Shown: positions 34,241-46,129, counted from the first letter of the stretch. The stretch: 64,000 bases of DNA from Tretioscincus oriximinensis (GCA_022410635.1 JAJVDF010000417.1:627973-691972), one strand, 5' to 3'. Notes: generated by a model from the letters alone, not told the origin. Program-made: numbers and translations.

Positions 34241-35675
34241 TTTTTCATAATAAAATTATTATTATAAATTTATTATAAAACAGGAAAATGTTCTGTTCTT
34301 CAGAAAGTAAGACTTAATTCATTACTATTAATGCATTGGCAAAAATGAATTAAAAATTCAGATAATTCCAACGATTCTATCTTGTGTGGCATTTAAAATA
34401 TAAGCAGACAATGACAAATCACTTCTGTATTGCTGCCCAGAAAACTGTGTGAAGATACCCATGGAGACAACCAAGTGTCAGCCATGATTCAGTGGTACCA
34501 AACGTCAACCATTTAGTTCTTCATTTAGATTCAACATTTGAAATGTCACACGAGTCCAACATCTGTTACAATCCATATAATAGACAATCTCCAATACTAT
34601 TTCAAACTTTATTAATGGAAATGAGCCATCCCCCCTGCTCAGTTTACTCATGAAGAAATGCTTCTTATAAATGTATTGTTACATACATGGGCATATGGAG
34701 AGAGAAGCTTAATCCATTTTCCTATGATATTCACAATACTTATACAAAAAAAGGTGGTGATGCTTTCTGCCTGGAATCTGCATAGGCTGCACCAGCATGT
34801 GGATTGGTGGATCCCTAGACTGGAATAAAATCCAGACTAATGTCCAATACAGAAAGGGCCATGGACACTTGGCGTTCACTGTTCTTACTTAATAATAAGC
34901 TTTAATAGAGTCTGTAACTGACTTTGGTGAGACTGTGACTTTGTCATGGCCTCAATAATCAAAGAGCCCCCCCAAACAAACAGAATTATCCTATTGAAGT
35001 AAGCTACAAGTTGTTGCATACTGTCATTTTTGTGGAGGTGGTGGAGGGGGATCTTGTTTTCTCTTACAAGGGCGCAGTCCACCTAGGTATGCTCCTGAGT
35101 TTCTTTAACTTTCCCCTTCAATATTGTAATCTATTGTATGACACAATGATACAACTCTCCTTAGCAGGAACCAGGAAGTTTTATGACTGAAAAGCTTGGT
35201 TTGTATCTCCAAAAGAAGGACCGCTGGCTCAGGGGCAATGGCAAGGGCTTTGTTTTAGATCAGAGTCAGATAGTATTTAATTATCCTCACTCAAGTAGAT
35301 TTATCCTTTAGTCATTTTGAGGTTGAGAAAGAGATGTCATGCTTACACTGCTGTTCTCCCTTATTATGCCATTTAGCTTATGATTAGAAATTGTGGGTAG
35401 AGGATAAGATAGGTGGAGATATAAAGGAAGGCTTGGAGGGAAGGGCTGGCAGAGGGTGGAGGAACCACTGAGGGAAGAGTTGAAGATCAGATTTTGCCAC
35501 AAAAGCTCACCCATGTGTCCTCCTCTGTTCTCATCCCCGCCCCCCCCCCCCCAGGCTTTCCTTTTAATACTCCACCCAAATTATGCTTCCACTCCTGGCA
35601 GATTCTGTGATGACATCATCATACCATCTAGTGGGCTGCCTGGGTTTGTACAGTTCCTTTAGTGGGTAAAACTAA
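34241..35675. other. No gene; shared MITE-like end at 34830-34862
   Basis: AT-rich. 'tggaataaaatccag' with 'cagaaagggccat' at 34820-34862 recurs at 41953-41982 ('tggaataaatccag', 'cagaaaggtccat'), so both are ends of an unnamed dispersed element. A poly-C run lies at 35540-35552. No gene supported. Confidence 0.45.
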
Positions 35676-35680
35676 AGGCA

Positions 35681-35984
35681 CGAATGACTCAGTTGCTAAG
35701 GAAACGGTCTCTCATCTGGGAGATCAGGTTTTGAAGCCAAGTGTTGGACGTGGGGAAGGGGTGAGCACCTTCGCCTAGCCTGTTGCTCCAGCCAACCCAG
35801 CTATTTTGAAAGCAGGAATTGGAAGAAATTGCAACTGACTGCAAGTAGATAAATGGGAACCACCACAGCCTGGTGAGGAAGATAGAATGTCAGCCTTCAG
35901 GCAAAATACCCTTGTAAGCCTCTTTGTGTCCCTTTGAAAGGTGAGAAAAGCGGGGTATAAAAACCCAGTTCTTCTTCTTCTTCT
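35681..35984 (+). mobile_element. tRNA-derived SINE, full length, forward
   Basis: The head GACTCAGTTGCTAAGG (A-box region) and 'gggagatcaggttttgaagc' (B-box region) match the reverse copy at 1385-1698. The body has 'ggggtgagcacctt', 'gcaactgactgcaagtagat' and 'cccttgtaagcc'. It ends with 'agcggggtataaaaaccca' and a CTT-repeat tail (35970-35984). The 79-codon reverse frame here is SINE translation. This is the youngest-looking of three copies, with a short clean tail. Confidence 0.88.
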
Positions 35985-36252
35985 AAAACTTGAAGGGATT
36001 TCCATTCTCCACAAAATTTCTTGTGTCGGTGGTTGTGACAGAGGACCCAGGGGAAAGGTGAAATGACAAGGTATGAGAAGTCAAAAAGTGGGAAGGGGAG
36101 ATTTTCATGGATGTTTGTGGCTCAGACTCATCTCCCAGCTCTGCCCAATGGTTCTGTTTCTTTTTATCACCTTTNCCTCAATTCCATGCCTTCTCTTACT
36201 CCCCCACTTGTCTTACCTGCTACCCCAGAGTTCAAATCATAGTTTAAAGGGA

Positions 36253-36495
36253 AACATAAGAGGATCCCTACTGAAAAGGGCCAGAGCCTAGTTCAGCATT
36301 CTGTCTCACACAGCGGTCCACCAACTACACTTGTACAAAATCTTCACCTATTCTTGACTCCCTGCAAATGGTATTTCAGGAATACTGCCTGTTGCTCCAC
36401 CCCAGAGGCAATTTCAAAAGATCAACCTATTAGCTATTTATACCTTTGGTGTCCACAAACATATCTAATCTTGTCTTAAAGCTATCCAGACTAAT
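36253..36495 (-). mobile_element. CR1 LINE, ORF2 end plus 3' UTR, diverged
   Basis: This is the reverse of the CR1 tail: 'aacataagaggatccctact', 'cagcattctgtctcacacag', 'tgactccctgcaaatggtat', 'gttgctccaccccagagg'. It then covers the ORF2 end, where the reverse frame reads SLDSFKTRLDMFVDTKGIN. Older than the 32848 copy. Confidence 0.85.
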
Positions 36496-37920
36496 GAGAA
36501 CATATAAGATGGGGCAGGAACAACAAGAGCATAAATAGAACATTTCTCTCCCAGATTCCAACTGACTTAATGATTCATTTGTTTGAGTGAGAATCATTAA
36601 ATACTGTCTCATTTTAGCCTTAACTGGTCAATCATTCATTTGGACATTATTATTGTTGTTCAACTGATTTTGCTATTGATTTATATATAAACATTTGGAT
36701 GTAAATTTAAAATGGAGTTCTCCTTTGCCTTCAAAAATTAAGGAATGTAAATCTCTCACAAGAAACTTAAGTCATATTATGAAAACAAATTACTCAAAAT
36801 TATTCTGTTGTTTTGCTCAAACAGATGCTTTATTCACTCTTCTTTTAGCAATAATTTTTTAGTAAAGTGGCAGAAGCAAAATGATCTTGACAGGCTTGTT
36901 TAAACAGATTGAGTGTTCTATTTTCTTGGCATCAAGTGGCCTCACCAGCTTGTCTCTCCTACTAACAACCATTGCTTCTGGTGGTGACCCTGGTAATTGG
37001 GATGCAGTGGAATCAGGGGATGGGAAAGAGGAGGAGGAGAGGAAGGTGGAGAGAGAACCAACTTTTTCCAAGTGTTATTGGACTAGTTGCCAAAAAAATT
37101 CTACCTGATGATGAAAAGATACAGTATTTGCCTTGAAATGAATCCAGCCTGGAAAGAAGCTTATTTACTAAGGCTGCTTCCACATGTTCATTTTCTTATA
37201 CATTGCTATTGTTATGCTATTTTCTTATAGGATCTATGAGATTGAGCCTTTTTCCACACATAATTGTGGGGATTCAGCAGTATAGGAAGGTCCAATATTA
37301 CTTTTATTCTTTTAGTCCATGTGGACATGATTTTGAGAACCTACAAGAGATCTAACCCTGCTCTACTTCTTTTCAGTGAGGCAAGAAATGGAAAATTGTT
37401 TTCCCTGCTGAACTTAGGTAGACGAAAAGAAAAAGGAGAAACCTTGTAGCCTCAAAGCTCTGAGTTTCAATCTGACACTTGCTGGTATCAAGGAGACGGG
37501 TAGAGGCAGCAGCCAACAACAGAAAAGCACCATTGAACTATATTTTACATGAGCCAGAGGGCTTTTCTTTTATTTTTGTATTTACCTGATCATTGAGAAA
37601 CATTCCATTCCTCTAGTGCAGTAAATGCTCTGCACCATCTTTATCCTCGGTGCATGAAACTCCTTGTCCAAGAAGCTGAATATGTTTTTCTGATCATGCT
37701 GTTCCTTCACCCATTTTTGACAAAGAAGGTTGTTCGGAGCAGATAATCTGATTTGTAATGGGTTAATGTGTCTGCTGCTCAAAACAAATTTTGCACTTCT
37801 TCAAAACATCCTATACAAGATCAGTATTAGGAGCAGAGCAGAATAGCTTGAGAACTGATTAAACAATGAGTGATGCAGACAATCTGTTACTGATAATGAC
37901 TGCATAGAATTTATTACATT
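36496..37920. other. No gene or complete repeat
   Basis: A Harbinger-like phrase TAAGGCTGCTTCCACATG occurs at 37169-37186 without a partner end. Frames of 60-75 codons overlap on opposite strands (36859-37108) and are not coding. Confidence 0.45.
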
Positions 37921-37929
37921 GAAAATATC

Positions 37930-38258
37930 AATGGCAGAGCCAGACTCCTGGGGCCCCAGGACAGATAAATGAAAAGGGCCCCTCCTGCTCAGTTTCCTAT
38001 CTTATTTTTAAAAATTTCAGCTCCATGCAACTAACACTTTGATGTTGATTATGCTGCATGCGCACCAATAAGCAATAATCAGTGATCATCCAGAACTGCT
38101 TGTGGCACATGTGAATTCAGACATGTGGCACTGAAGCCTTTAAAAATAAGGTAGGAACCAGGGTGGGCAGGATGGCCCACCCTCACTGTGGGGAGTGGGG
38201 GGCTGCAACAGCCAAACTTTTGGAACCCCAGTGCAGTTCCCTGGCTAACTCTATGGTA
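37930..38258. mobile_element. Possible hAT-like nonautonomous element
   Basis: GC-rich sub-ends 'tcctggggccccagg' at the left and 'ggaaccccagtgcagttccc' at the right face each other, and 'gccag' lies close to both outer ends. The GC pattern resembles other hAT-like elements here. Inverted ends are weak and no 8-bp duplication was confirmed. Confidence 0.3.
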
Positions 38259-39936
38259 GTTATGGGAAATATTGACATGGAAAAGACTTGTTATTAATAA
38301 TCACGTACACATTCGAATTACAGAATATTATAACTATGTTGCTGTGCCAATAAGATCATGCTTATTTAAGGTAGTATACAATGAAGGGGGAAGTTGAATG
38401 TAAGCTTCACAATTTCAGCAGGACTTACAATACTCATAAACATAAAATATTTCTGAACCTTCTTTATGAGCCTGGCATTAGGCATAATGAGATTAATTAA
38501 GAAAATAATCTTGTGCGTCCTGCAGTGATGATCTTTGCCATAAGAATAATTTTCTTTAACAGATTCCCTTGCTAATCAGATATGGGAGAAACTGATCTTG
38601 CAAGGTAACACTATGAGACACAATATTCTCATTTGGAAATATTGTTCTCCATCCTGTCTCAAATCATTTTAAGCTGAAAGGAGAACTACTTATAAATATA
38701 TTTTAGGAATGGCATGGAAATTTGTGATTGTCAATCATAACAAACTCTCAAGGACTCCAATCATCAGGCATTCCAGCCTTGTAGCCCCAAAGTTGTCTAT
38801 ATAATTCAGAAAGGGCAACTGGACCACCAATGGGAGAGTGAGGGGGTGTTAACACCCACCTTCTTTGGTAACTCATTGGAGGACCAAGGCCTAACCATAC
38901 TCCAAAAAAAGGTGGCATGCTATTTGGCTGCACAGCAGCTAAATACCTAGCAACCAGTCACAAACTCTAAGATCCACCCAAGCCTTAGTTGAAACATCTG
39001 TCCCAATTTCTTATCCCAGTAATTAATCATTTTGAAGGGAATAAAAACCATTCAGATCCCCTATTTGCATGCCAAAAATATAAAAACCCAGGTGTAATCC
39101 AACTAATTTAGGAGGTTGAAGATGAAGATGAAGGATTAGAGAAGAGACCAAGAAGAACTTCACTGAGAGCTGTAACTCACTGAAGCATAGCCTCTCAGAA
39201 GATATTTCCTTGCTGAGCTAAATCACTTTCCCATTCTGTCTTTCTGCCACCCAATAGAACGCTGTAAGTTTTGGAAAGTGTTGATGTGGAGCAGTCCACT
39301 CTCTTCTCCAATCCCTCATTCTGGGTATTTTGCCTGGGCATTTGATCTCCCTCTGCATGGGCAGAGATCTGAGAGACTTCTTGCCTCACCATTTTAATTC
39401 CTAGCCTCCTGAAGACAGTCCTCAGAAGAATAGTGCACGGGTGAGAAACCATCTTCTGTTACCCCCCTGCTTTGTTATTTCTATTAGCAAGAATAGAGCA
39501 TTAAAGGTGGATTGCAGGATTAAGATTGGAGGTGGGCAACATCAGCCATGAGTTCTAAAAGCTGAGATAGCCAGAGATGTGTGGAGATCTTGTGGGGGGC
39601 AGATGTTAGCATGTTTTGCTGGTCCTATGTTCGCTTACAGCACTTACACACACATGCCAGGGAGACCAAGAACTCTCTGACCAGTGCCATTTTTGTACCA
39701 TATTTCTTCTCCTTTTACTGGTTGACCATCATTGTCAACCATGCAATTTTAAAACCCCAGGATAGATCACAGTATGGAAATCTTGCTGCCATGATTTCTG
39801 CTATTGCAGCCACTGTTTAAATTGCTTCTTTCCTTGCTGTTAATAAAGATTTCATGTATTTGCAGTTATTTCCTTTTTTGTTGTTCCTTTTTCAATACTA
39901 ACTGAGAGCTCAAAGTAGTAGCCATGTTTCAGAATA
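38259..39936. other. No gene; LTR-like promoter and poly(A) signals
   Basis: A TATAAAAA box at 39079-39086 and an AATAAAG signal at 39841-39847 are isolated hints of retroelement or transcript sequence. I found no bounded element or coding frame. An AAGATGAAGATGAAGGA stretch follows the TATA box. Confidence 0.35.
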
Positions 39937-40039
39937 TCTAGCAAGGAGGTCTTAGAGATTAACAAGAAGGCAAGCAGCTTCTAACTGTCTATATTTTTTC
40001 TTGTTAATCTCTAAGGTCCTACAAAAACCCCTTGCTGGA
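39937..40039. mobile_element. Foldback resembling a Penelope-like terminus
   Basis: The left arm 'tctagcaaggaggtcttaga' plus 'gattaacaag' (39937-39966) is inverted at 40010-40039 as 'cttgttaatctctaagg' and 'ccccttgctgga'. 'gtagccatgttt' lies just outside, as in the elements at 45.4 and 45.9 kb ('atagccatgttagtct'). It probably belongs to a sister family. The hammerhead-like core is absent. Confidence 0.5.
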
Positions 40040-40231
40040 TACACTTGAATGCTAGGAAGAACGCTTGAACTGACATGTTTGGGCAGTTTTCAACAGGAAT
40101 AAAGAAAACCATCCTTGAGCCATTAGAGATTTGCATTTTTGGAAAGGAACGAGGAGAAGATCCTGTAGATCTCCCTACCTCACATTGCTTCTATGATCAA
40201 GCTCATGTTTGTTACTTCCATGACACTATCT

Positions 40232-40344
40232 AAGAACATAAGAACATAAGAAGAGCCATACTGGATAAGGCCACAGCCCATCAAGTCCAGCATTCTGTCT
40301 CACACAGAGGCCTACCAGATGCACCTGGGCAGTCCGAACAGAGG
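40232..40344 (-). mobile_element. CR1 LINE 3' UTR tail
   Basis: Two AAGAACAT units start at 40232, followed by the reverse CR1 3' UTR block ending at 'gcagtccgaacagagg'. It is almost identical to 32848-32960 and severely 5'-truncated. Confidence 0.92.
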
Positions 40345-41188
40345 TCTATTCATCTCATCCTTGTGCATTCCCTTCTTCTTTTGCTTCCAACCTTTCACAG
40401 CATCCAGTGAAATCGTAATCTTTTTAGTTGTAGGCAATATTAGGCACTATTTTTAGGGCTGAAACTTGTCTGTTGAAAATAATAATTTCTTTCCTTTAGT
40501 GTCTCCTAATTTCCCTGTTGTTTCTAAGACACATAATGGTATTTTTATTTATTTCTGTTTGTCTTTTTTGCTTTCTCTTCAGAATATCTGCAGTACAACG
40601 CAGCAGAATTGGTAGAGTTTAGGATCATTTTCTTCATTCCTGCCACTGAAGGAAGATCAAAAGAAATGACAGTACAATAAGAAGCAGAACTCGTAGCACA
40701 TTGATTTGTCAACCCAGGAGTAGGAGTACTATGAAAGATGTGAAGTTATTAGAGGGATTAGATTCATACTTAACATTTGAATAGTCTCCAAAGGCCATTC
40801 CATGTCCATGAAGAACATGAATGATTAAAACCATTTGCAGATTAGCACACTGAAATTATTCCAGCAGCACAAAAAATGTGAATGGACCATCCTACCATTC
40901 TGATCACCATTGCAGAGCTCAAATTGACATTTGGCATAAGATCAGACTTTGCAAGGGGAGGCAGACACTGAAAATGACTGTGCAGCTGCGATGTGAAGAT
41001 TCGTGAAGATGTCATTCCTAACCATTCCAATGTTTAAGTTGCCCACAGCAGGGGCAGATCTGGGGAGAATAAGGCAATTTCCAGGATGTTGCAGTGTGAG
41101 CAGAGTGCTTGAAACATTCAGCTTTCTTCTTTAGGGAGTACAGGAAATATGTTTGTAGATTTCGTGTTCATTTTTATTGCCCAGCATC
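40345..41188. other. No gene or recognised repeat
   Basis: 'CAGGGGCAGATCTGGGG' at 41049-41065 resembles a hAT end without a partner. Nothing else supported. Confidence 0.45.
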
Positions 41189-41226
41189 AATCAATCAATC
41201 AATCAACTAATAAATCAATCAACAAA
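41187..41226. repeat. (AATC)n microsatellite
   Basis: ATCAATCAATCAATCAATCA followed by imperfect units. Confidence 0.9.
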
Positions 41227-42870
41227 ATATTATTCTACAGTAGCTACGGTATATTACTATAGAAACCTATTGTTATAATTCACTCCACTTGTCCAAATAT
41301 ATCCTGGGACCCATGACTTGTGCAATTTGCTCACAAAATGCAGAATTTAAAGAGTGCATCTTTTAAAAAGGAAAGAGAAGGAAAGAAATTAAGTCAGTCA
41401 CTATTCTGTACTTACTATTATTTATGTGAGGAACTACATTCCAGAATTAACAGGTGCAATCAATTTTAGGAACAAATTGGGAAGAGAAAGATGATTTGTG
41501 CTTGCAATTGATTGCCCCTGCATAATTGTGCCCATAATTGATTGCTGGTACAAAATTAAAGACCTAGTTGAGGCTCGTGTCAATTAGGTTTTTTAGTTGA
41601 AACATTATTTATTGGAAAAAACTTTATAAACTGTATCAAAGTAAGGTGCAATAGGTTTCATTGGCACTATCTTTGCATTTTAACTGCAGAAGTGAATGGA
41701 TGTCGGCATTTGATGATAATATTGTTAATACAGAAAGTAATGAACCAACATAAATAACAACAAAATCCATTGGATCACAGTTGATTCTATAAAGCAATGG
41801 ATTAGTAGATATGGATTCCATGAACATAAACCTTCCTTTCATTTATCTTAATCCAGATTAAGTCTCAGAATAGTGAGCTATCATGTACATGCTATACAGG
41901 TGTGATCTGGACTAGCTGCATTCAGCAATACTATGAAGTTGGGATTTAATCTGGAATAAATCCAGTGCAGAAAGGTCCATAGAGGCTCCAAATACTCTCT
42001 ACAAGACCTCTAAAATGATAAGTAGATTGAGCAACCTATTTCATTTTATTTGTGGATTTCTTTGTTTATAGCAGTTCCACTTTAGATATTTGCCCCAAAG
42101 AAAGGGTCATTTCAAAGAATAAAATGCTGATAGGCTTAAATGTTTTGTGATTGTTTTGAAAATTATGACAATTTATTGCATGTGCAATTGTTCTTCTTAT
42201 GAAATCATGAACAGAAAAAACAATAAAGTGCCTTATACAACACAAGTTCTAAAACCGTTAAATGAAACGGACTTCTTAAGCAATAAATAGATCTACTAAT
42301 GAGTAAAATATAGTGGCTAAATCCAAGTGTTGTTCATCTTAAAATGATAACTGCTAGAACAGATATCAGCAAGGGATCATAAACAATTATGTGAATGTTA
42401 GGGAGTTCTCGGAAAGTGGTCTCATCTTCAAATGCTATTCTTACGTCTCCATGTTGGTAAGTATTCCCTGCACAAAAGGAATAAACTTCATGCTCCTTTA
42501 TATGTGAAAGATATCTGAAACAAAGGAGCCAACAAAAGTGATGTTGTTGTTTGCATACTAAATCTTATACTAGTTTGCATACTAAATACTCTGGGGAATG
42601 GTAAGGGCAGCAGAACACGGCACCAGCACTGAAAATGACCTCACCATTCCCCAAGAAACCAGAATTGTTCCATCAACTTGATTATTAATGGTGTGGTCTG
42701 TTGAACAGAAATCCACAGCCATCCTGAATCATGGTAACATTTCCAGCAGAAGTTTGTATAAGATGAACTAGGACTTCTGGTATAAATAGGTTTGCTTCTA
42801 CTGCATGTAGAGTATATGTGTGTATCATCCCCAAACCCAACAACATCAAAGGATGGGTAGAATGTGTGGG
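41227..42870. other. No gene or recognised repeat
   Basis: AT-rich. A MITE-like end at 41953-41982 is shared with 34830-34862. Confidence 0.45.
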
Positions 42871-42871
42871 T

Positions 42872-42942
42872 GGGCCCCTGTGTGAGACAGAATGCTGGAC
42901 TAGATGGGCTCTGGCCCGATTCAATAAGGCTCTTCTTATGGG
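42872..42942 (+). mobile_element. CR1 LINE 3' UTR tail, forward
   Basis: 'gtgtgagacagaatgctgg', 'actagatgggctctggcc' and 'aaggctcttcttatg' form the CR1 3' end. Frames on the reverse strand (42641-43056) run across it and are not genes. Confidence 0.85.
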
Positions 42943-45432
42943 ATATGAACACAGATGGCCTAACTTACCTCGTTTGCTCTCTACTACAGCCTGAGCTAAC
43001 ATTTCATCTCTATGGTACTTCTCTATATTGATATTAATTAGAATACAGATGAGCACAATGTTTTAATTGAAGGAATTTAAAGGAGAGCTGTTTTTAGAAA
43101 ATTCATTGGTACACTTATCCCCAAACTGAAAGGCTGTGTATAGTTTTCTGACAGGAGGTACCCTTTTGATATTCAACAGATTGGGAGGCAAGTATACGAG
43201 CCGAACAAACCTGCTTTATTTACAGCTGACATTTAAAACAGATTCCTGCTTTTTATTTTTACTCTTTAACTCAACACTTACCTAATATCATAATAGAAAA
43301 GTTTCAATGCTTATCTCAGTGCATTTCATTGGAAACAGACTAAAAACAGAAAGGAAGAAAAATAGAATGTAACAGATTGTGAAATCATCAGTGAGAAAGC
43401 AGCTATAGGATAAAATATTTTAAACTACCTAGTTTGGGGGAAGAAGTGACAGTCTTTAATATCAAAAAAAATAAAAGAAGGGAGAATTATGAAAAGACAA
43501 GAAAATATAATTTTGGCCTGTGGAAATGTCAAGCTCATCCTTTTCTCCACACATACAAGCACAGAAAATCCAAAGCCATATGTATGTCAAATATAAGACA
43601 TGCCAGGATATTAAAACGTTATCCAACAAAAAAGATTTAAAAGTTCTATTTGTTTATTTTAAGCAACTTTTCATTTGCCTTTCATAATATATCATCTGAA
43701 GTGTTTTGTTTTTCAATAAGATGTACAAAACATGTAAGCACAAAATTCTTCTTCCTTTTCTTCTTCTTCTTCTCCTCCTTTCACAAAACCAAAAGAGAAA
43801 TTTAGGTGTACAGACAGTGAGATGGTTGTTTCCTAAATTCTGTAACTTCAGGAGAAGAAAATATGTAACTGCAATAGAAATCTGATCATTTCTTTTTCTA
43901 TGGTGGCATTTCTGTGTCTGGCCAGACAATTTCTTTTGAAGTCTTGTGCTTCTGAAGATAAAAGGAGCATCAGGGAGCAAATGCATTTAACATGCTCACG
44001 TGGCATTGTTTTAAGCTTCATCCTCATATTTTTTTAATCACAAGAAAAGCCTTGAATATACATTTTTGTTCAACTGCAAAGTCACAGATTTGGATTTTTA
44101 ATACTAAGAAATTTGATGCAAAATATAAAATAGCTAAAGGGGTCTAATATGTAGAGATTTCTTCCATGAATCATAAGCTGAAGAACAGAATTTACAAAAG
44201 TAGTATTTTGGACAATGAATTTATGGTATTTGAAAAGGAATACCTGAGGAATCAGTGTCTATGCAACACTCTCTCATAGTGCATTCTATGTGGCAGAAAT
44301 GTGATGTCCTTACGGACACTATATGTTTCTTTCTAATTAAGTAGTTTATAGCCTGAATTTCACTGCCACTTACTTATTCCTCATATACCCGACAGTTAAA
44401 TAGGTAAGTCACATTCAGATGGATAGGGACACCTTAATTGTATGTACAGCTCAGTCCATAAAATATCTGGGCAATCAGACAATGTATCAGTTGTCTGCCA
44501 ATAAATCAAGGGAAAGCAGGTGAAATAAGAAATCGTAAAACAAATCATTTGGAATTTCACTGTTTTTGCTTCAAGCTCAGAATGGTTTCTAATAGTAACA
44601 GTAGTCCCATTTTGTAATCAGGACAGAAAAACAACTATTTTAAACTTGGGATATTTGTAACCACAAAAATAAACAAAATACAGACCTGATGCCTTCTGTT
44701 ATCGGCACATTTTTGTATTCTATTGCAGTGGAGTTGTACATTGTTTCCAATTGTCCAAATATTCAGACTTTAGCTGAAATTAATGATGTGCACAAATACT
44801 TTCATTGTGGTTCAATTTTGACTGCAAAACCTGAAATACTCTATTTCAATGCAGCATTATTTGGATGCAGCTTAGAATAAAATTGTATTCAAGGACTAAC
44901 CAATTCTTAACAAAGCTCAACTCAAACTGTATCTAGGGATCACTAGCTCATTCCAAGTGTATTCCGAGTGAAGAAGGTGAGACTGTCAGACATGTGTGTC
45001 TTTGGGGTTACAAATTCAGTGAAATAGTTTGCCTCATCCAAGCAATCTCATTTGCATGTCTTTTGCCTCACAGATGTTTCCCTGGTGAGTTAAGCTTTTG
45101 TGAAAAATTAGGTAAAAGAAAAAAAGTTCAAATCTGTAATGAGATAATGTGTCTGTTTTATGTTTTGTTTCTATATGACAAAAACTGTTTGTAGTGATCA
45201 GTTTGAAGTGCTAATCTCTGGTTATTTTCTCCATTGCAGATACTAAAACAACCATTATTTTGCAATTATGATTATTGTCATTCTAAATACAATATATCCC
45301 TTGTCACACATTTACTTTTAAACATCCAGTCTCTTCTGCTTGAGGCTTCTTTCAGGAAAATATCTCAAAACTATTTCAAGTAGTTAGTTGTTCCTTTGGC
45401 GGTCCAGCCTGCTGAATTGCAAGAAATCTTTA
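42943..45432. other. No gene; pyrimidine tract at 43746-43780
   Basis: 2.5 kb of AT-rich DNA. A CTT/CTC tract at 43746-43780 resembles a SINE tail but no SINE body is attached. No coding signal. Confidence 0.5.
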
Positions 45433-45614
45433 TTTTCAGAGAAATAGCCATGTTAGTCTAGCAGAAAGTCCAGCAAAGGAGCTAGCAGCACTTTGAGACT
45501 AACTTGAGAAAAGTGGTTGGCATAAGCTTTCGTAGACAGGTCTACTTCTTCAGATGCTGAGGGACTAATGCTAGGGTCAGGTACCTGACCCTAGCATTAG
45601 TCCCTCAGCATCTG
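45433..45614 (-). mobile_element. Penelope-like foldback insertion A
   Basis: The 12-bp direct repeat AAGAAATCTTTA (45421-45432 and 45615-45626) borders the insertion. On the reverse strand the order is half of a palindrome, a hammerhead-like core (45553-45518), then a tail through 'ctagactaacatggct' to TTTCTCTGAA. A perfect 74-bp palindrome (45546-45619, zero spacer) makes up its right side. No protein is encoded. Family assignment to Penelope-like elements is an inference from the ribozyme-like core and inverted structure. Confidence 0.65.
45518..45553 (-). ncRNA. Hammerhead-ribozyme-like core, copy A
   Basis: Reverse reading gives CUGAAGA, one A, a 6-bp stem (GUAGAC with GUCUAC, 2-nt loop), then GAAA, a stem of GC with GC closed by UUAU, and CA. 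This follows the hammerhead order CUGANGA - stem II - GAAA - stem III. Two deviations matter: an extra A before stem II, and C instead of U opposite the last A of GAAA at the cleavage triplet. Cleavage is therefore doubtful for this copy. Confidence 0.5.
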
Positions 45615-45619
45615 AAGAA
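45546..45619. repeat. Perfect 74-bp palindrome
   Basis: Two 37-bp arms meet with no spacer between 45582 and 45583, at GGTACC. Every base pair from 45546/45619 inward is complementary. Such a sequence is prone to deletion, so it is either recent or maintained by its element. Confidence 0.95.
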
Positions 45620-45934
45620 ATCTTTAGTGTATTGTCTTCCCATGGACTTTTTAGTCACTCTTCAGTGATTATGTTTAATTTCCTTTCCTAGCCTGTAAAG
45701 TACAAGAGTACTAATCTTGAATGCTGATGAAGTTTATCAAAATCAGATTTAACAGTTGTGGCTCAATTTGATCAAACTGTTTTTCTTACTCTCCTTGTTT
45801 TAGTTTTAAATGCTGTTTGTCAATAAATTCCTGTTATTTGGCATTCTCAGGTAATGTTGGGTTTAGTTGCATATATGATTATGACATGTTTCAAAACATC
45901 CTCAATGTGTCCATTTCCAATGTCCAGAAAAATA

Positions 45935-46120
45935 GTCAATTTCAGAGAAATGGCCGTGTTAGTCTAGTAGAAAGTTCAGCAAAGGAGCTAGCAGCAGTTT
46001 GAGACTGAGAAAAGTGGGTGGCATAAGCTTTCGTAGACACTGAAGAAGTAGACGTGTCTACGAAAGCTTATGCCACCCACTTTTCTCAAGTTAGTCTCAA
46101 ACTGCTGCTAGCTCCTTTGA
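45935..46120 (+). mobile_element. Penelope-like foldback insertion B
   Basis: The 9-bp direct repeat AGAAAAATA (45926-45934 and 46121-46129) borders it. The left arm (45959-46039) and right arm (46053-46120) are inverted copies of the same terminus ('aaaggagctagcagcagttt', 'gggtggcataagctttcg'), separated by about 13 nt. The arms differ by the loss of 'aactt' in the left arm. The left arm extends further to 'ttcagagaaatggccgtg', so only one side has the full tail. The right arm contains a complete hammerhead-like core. Confidence 0.65.
46040..46075 (+). ncRNA. Hammerhead-ribozyme-like core, copy B
   Basis: In order: CTGAAGA at 46040-46046, A, stem II GTAGAC with GTCTAC (46048-46053 and 46056-46061, loop GT), GAAA at 46062-46065, stem III GC with GC around TTAT (46066-46073), then CA. 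The core is identical to copy A except the stem II loop. The same two departures from the canonical hammerhead are present, which suggests a family feature and not random decay. Confidence 0.5.
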
Positions 46121-46129
46121 AGAAAAATA

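Noticed and set aside
42685..43056. 123-codon reverse frame containing an N-terminal cysteine/isoleucine stretch
   Set aside because: Its centre is a reverse translation of a CR1 3' UTR.
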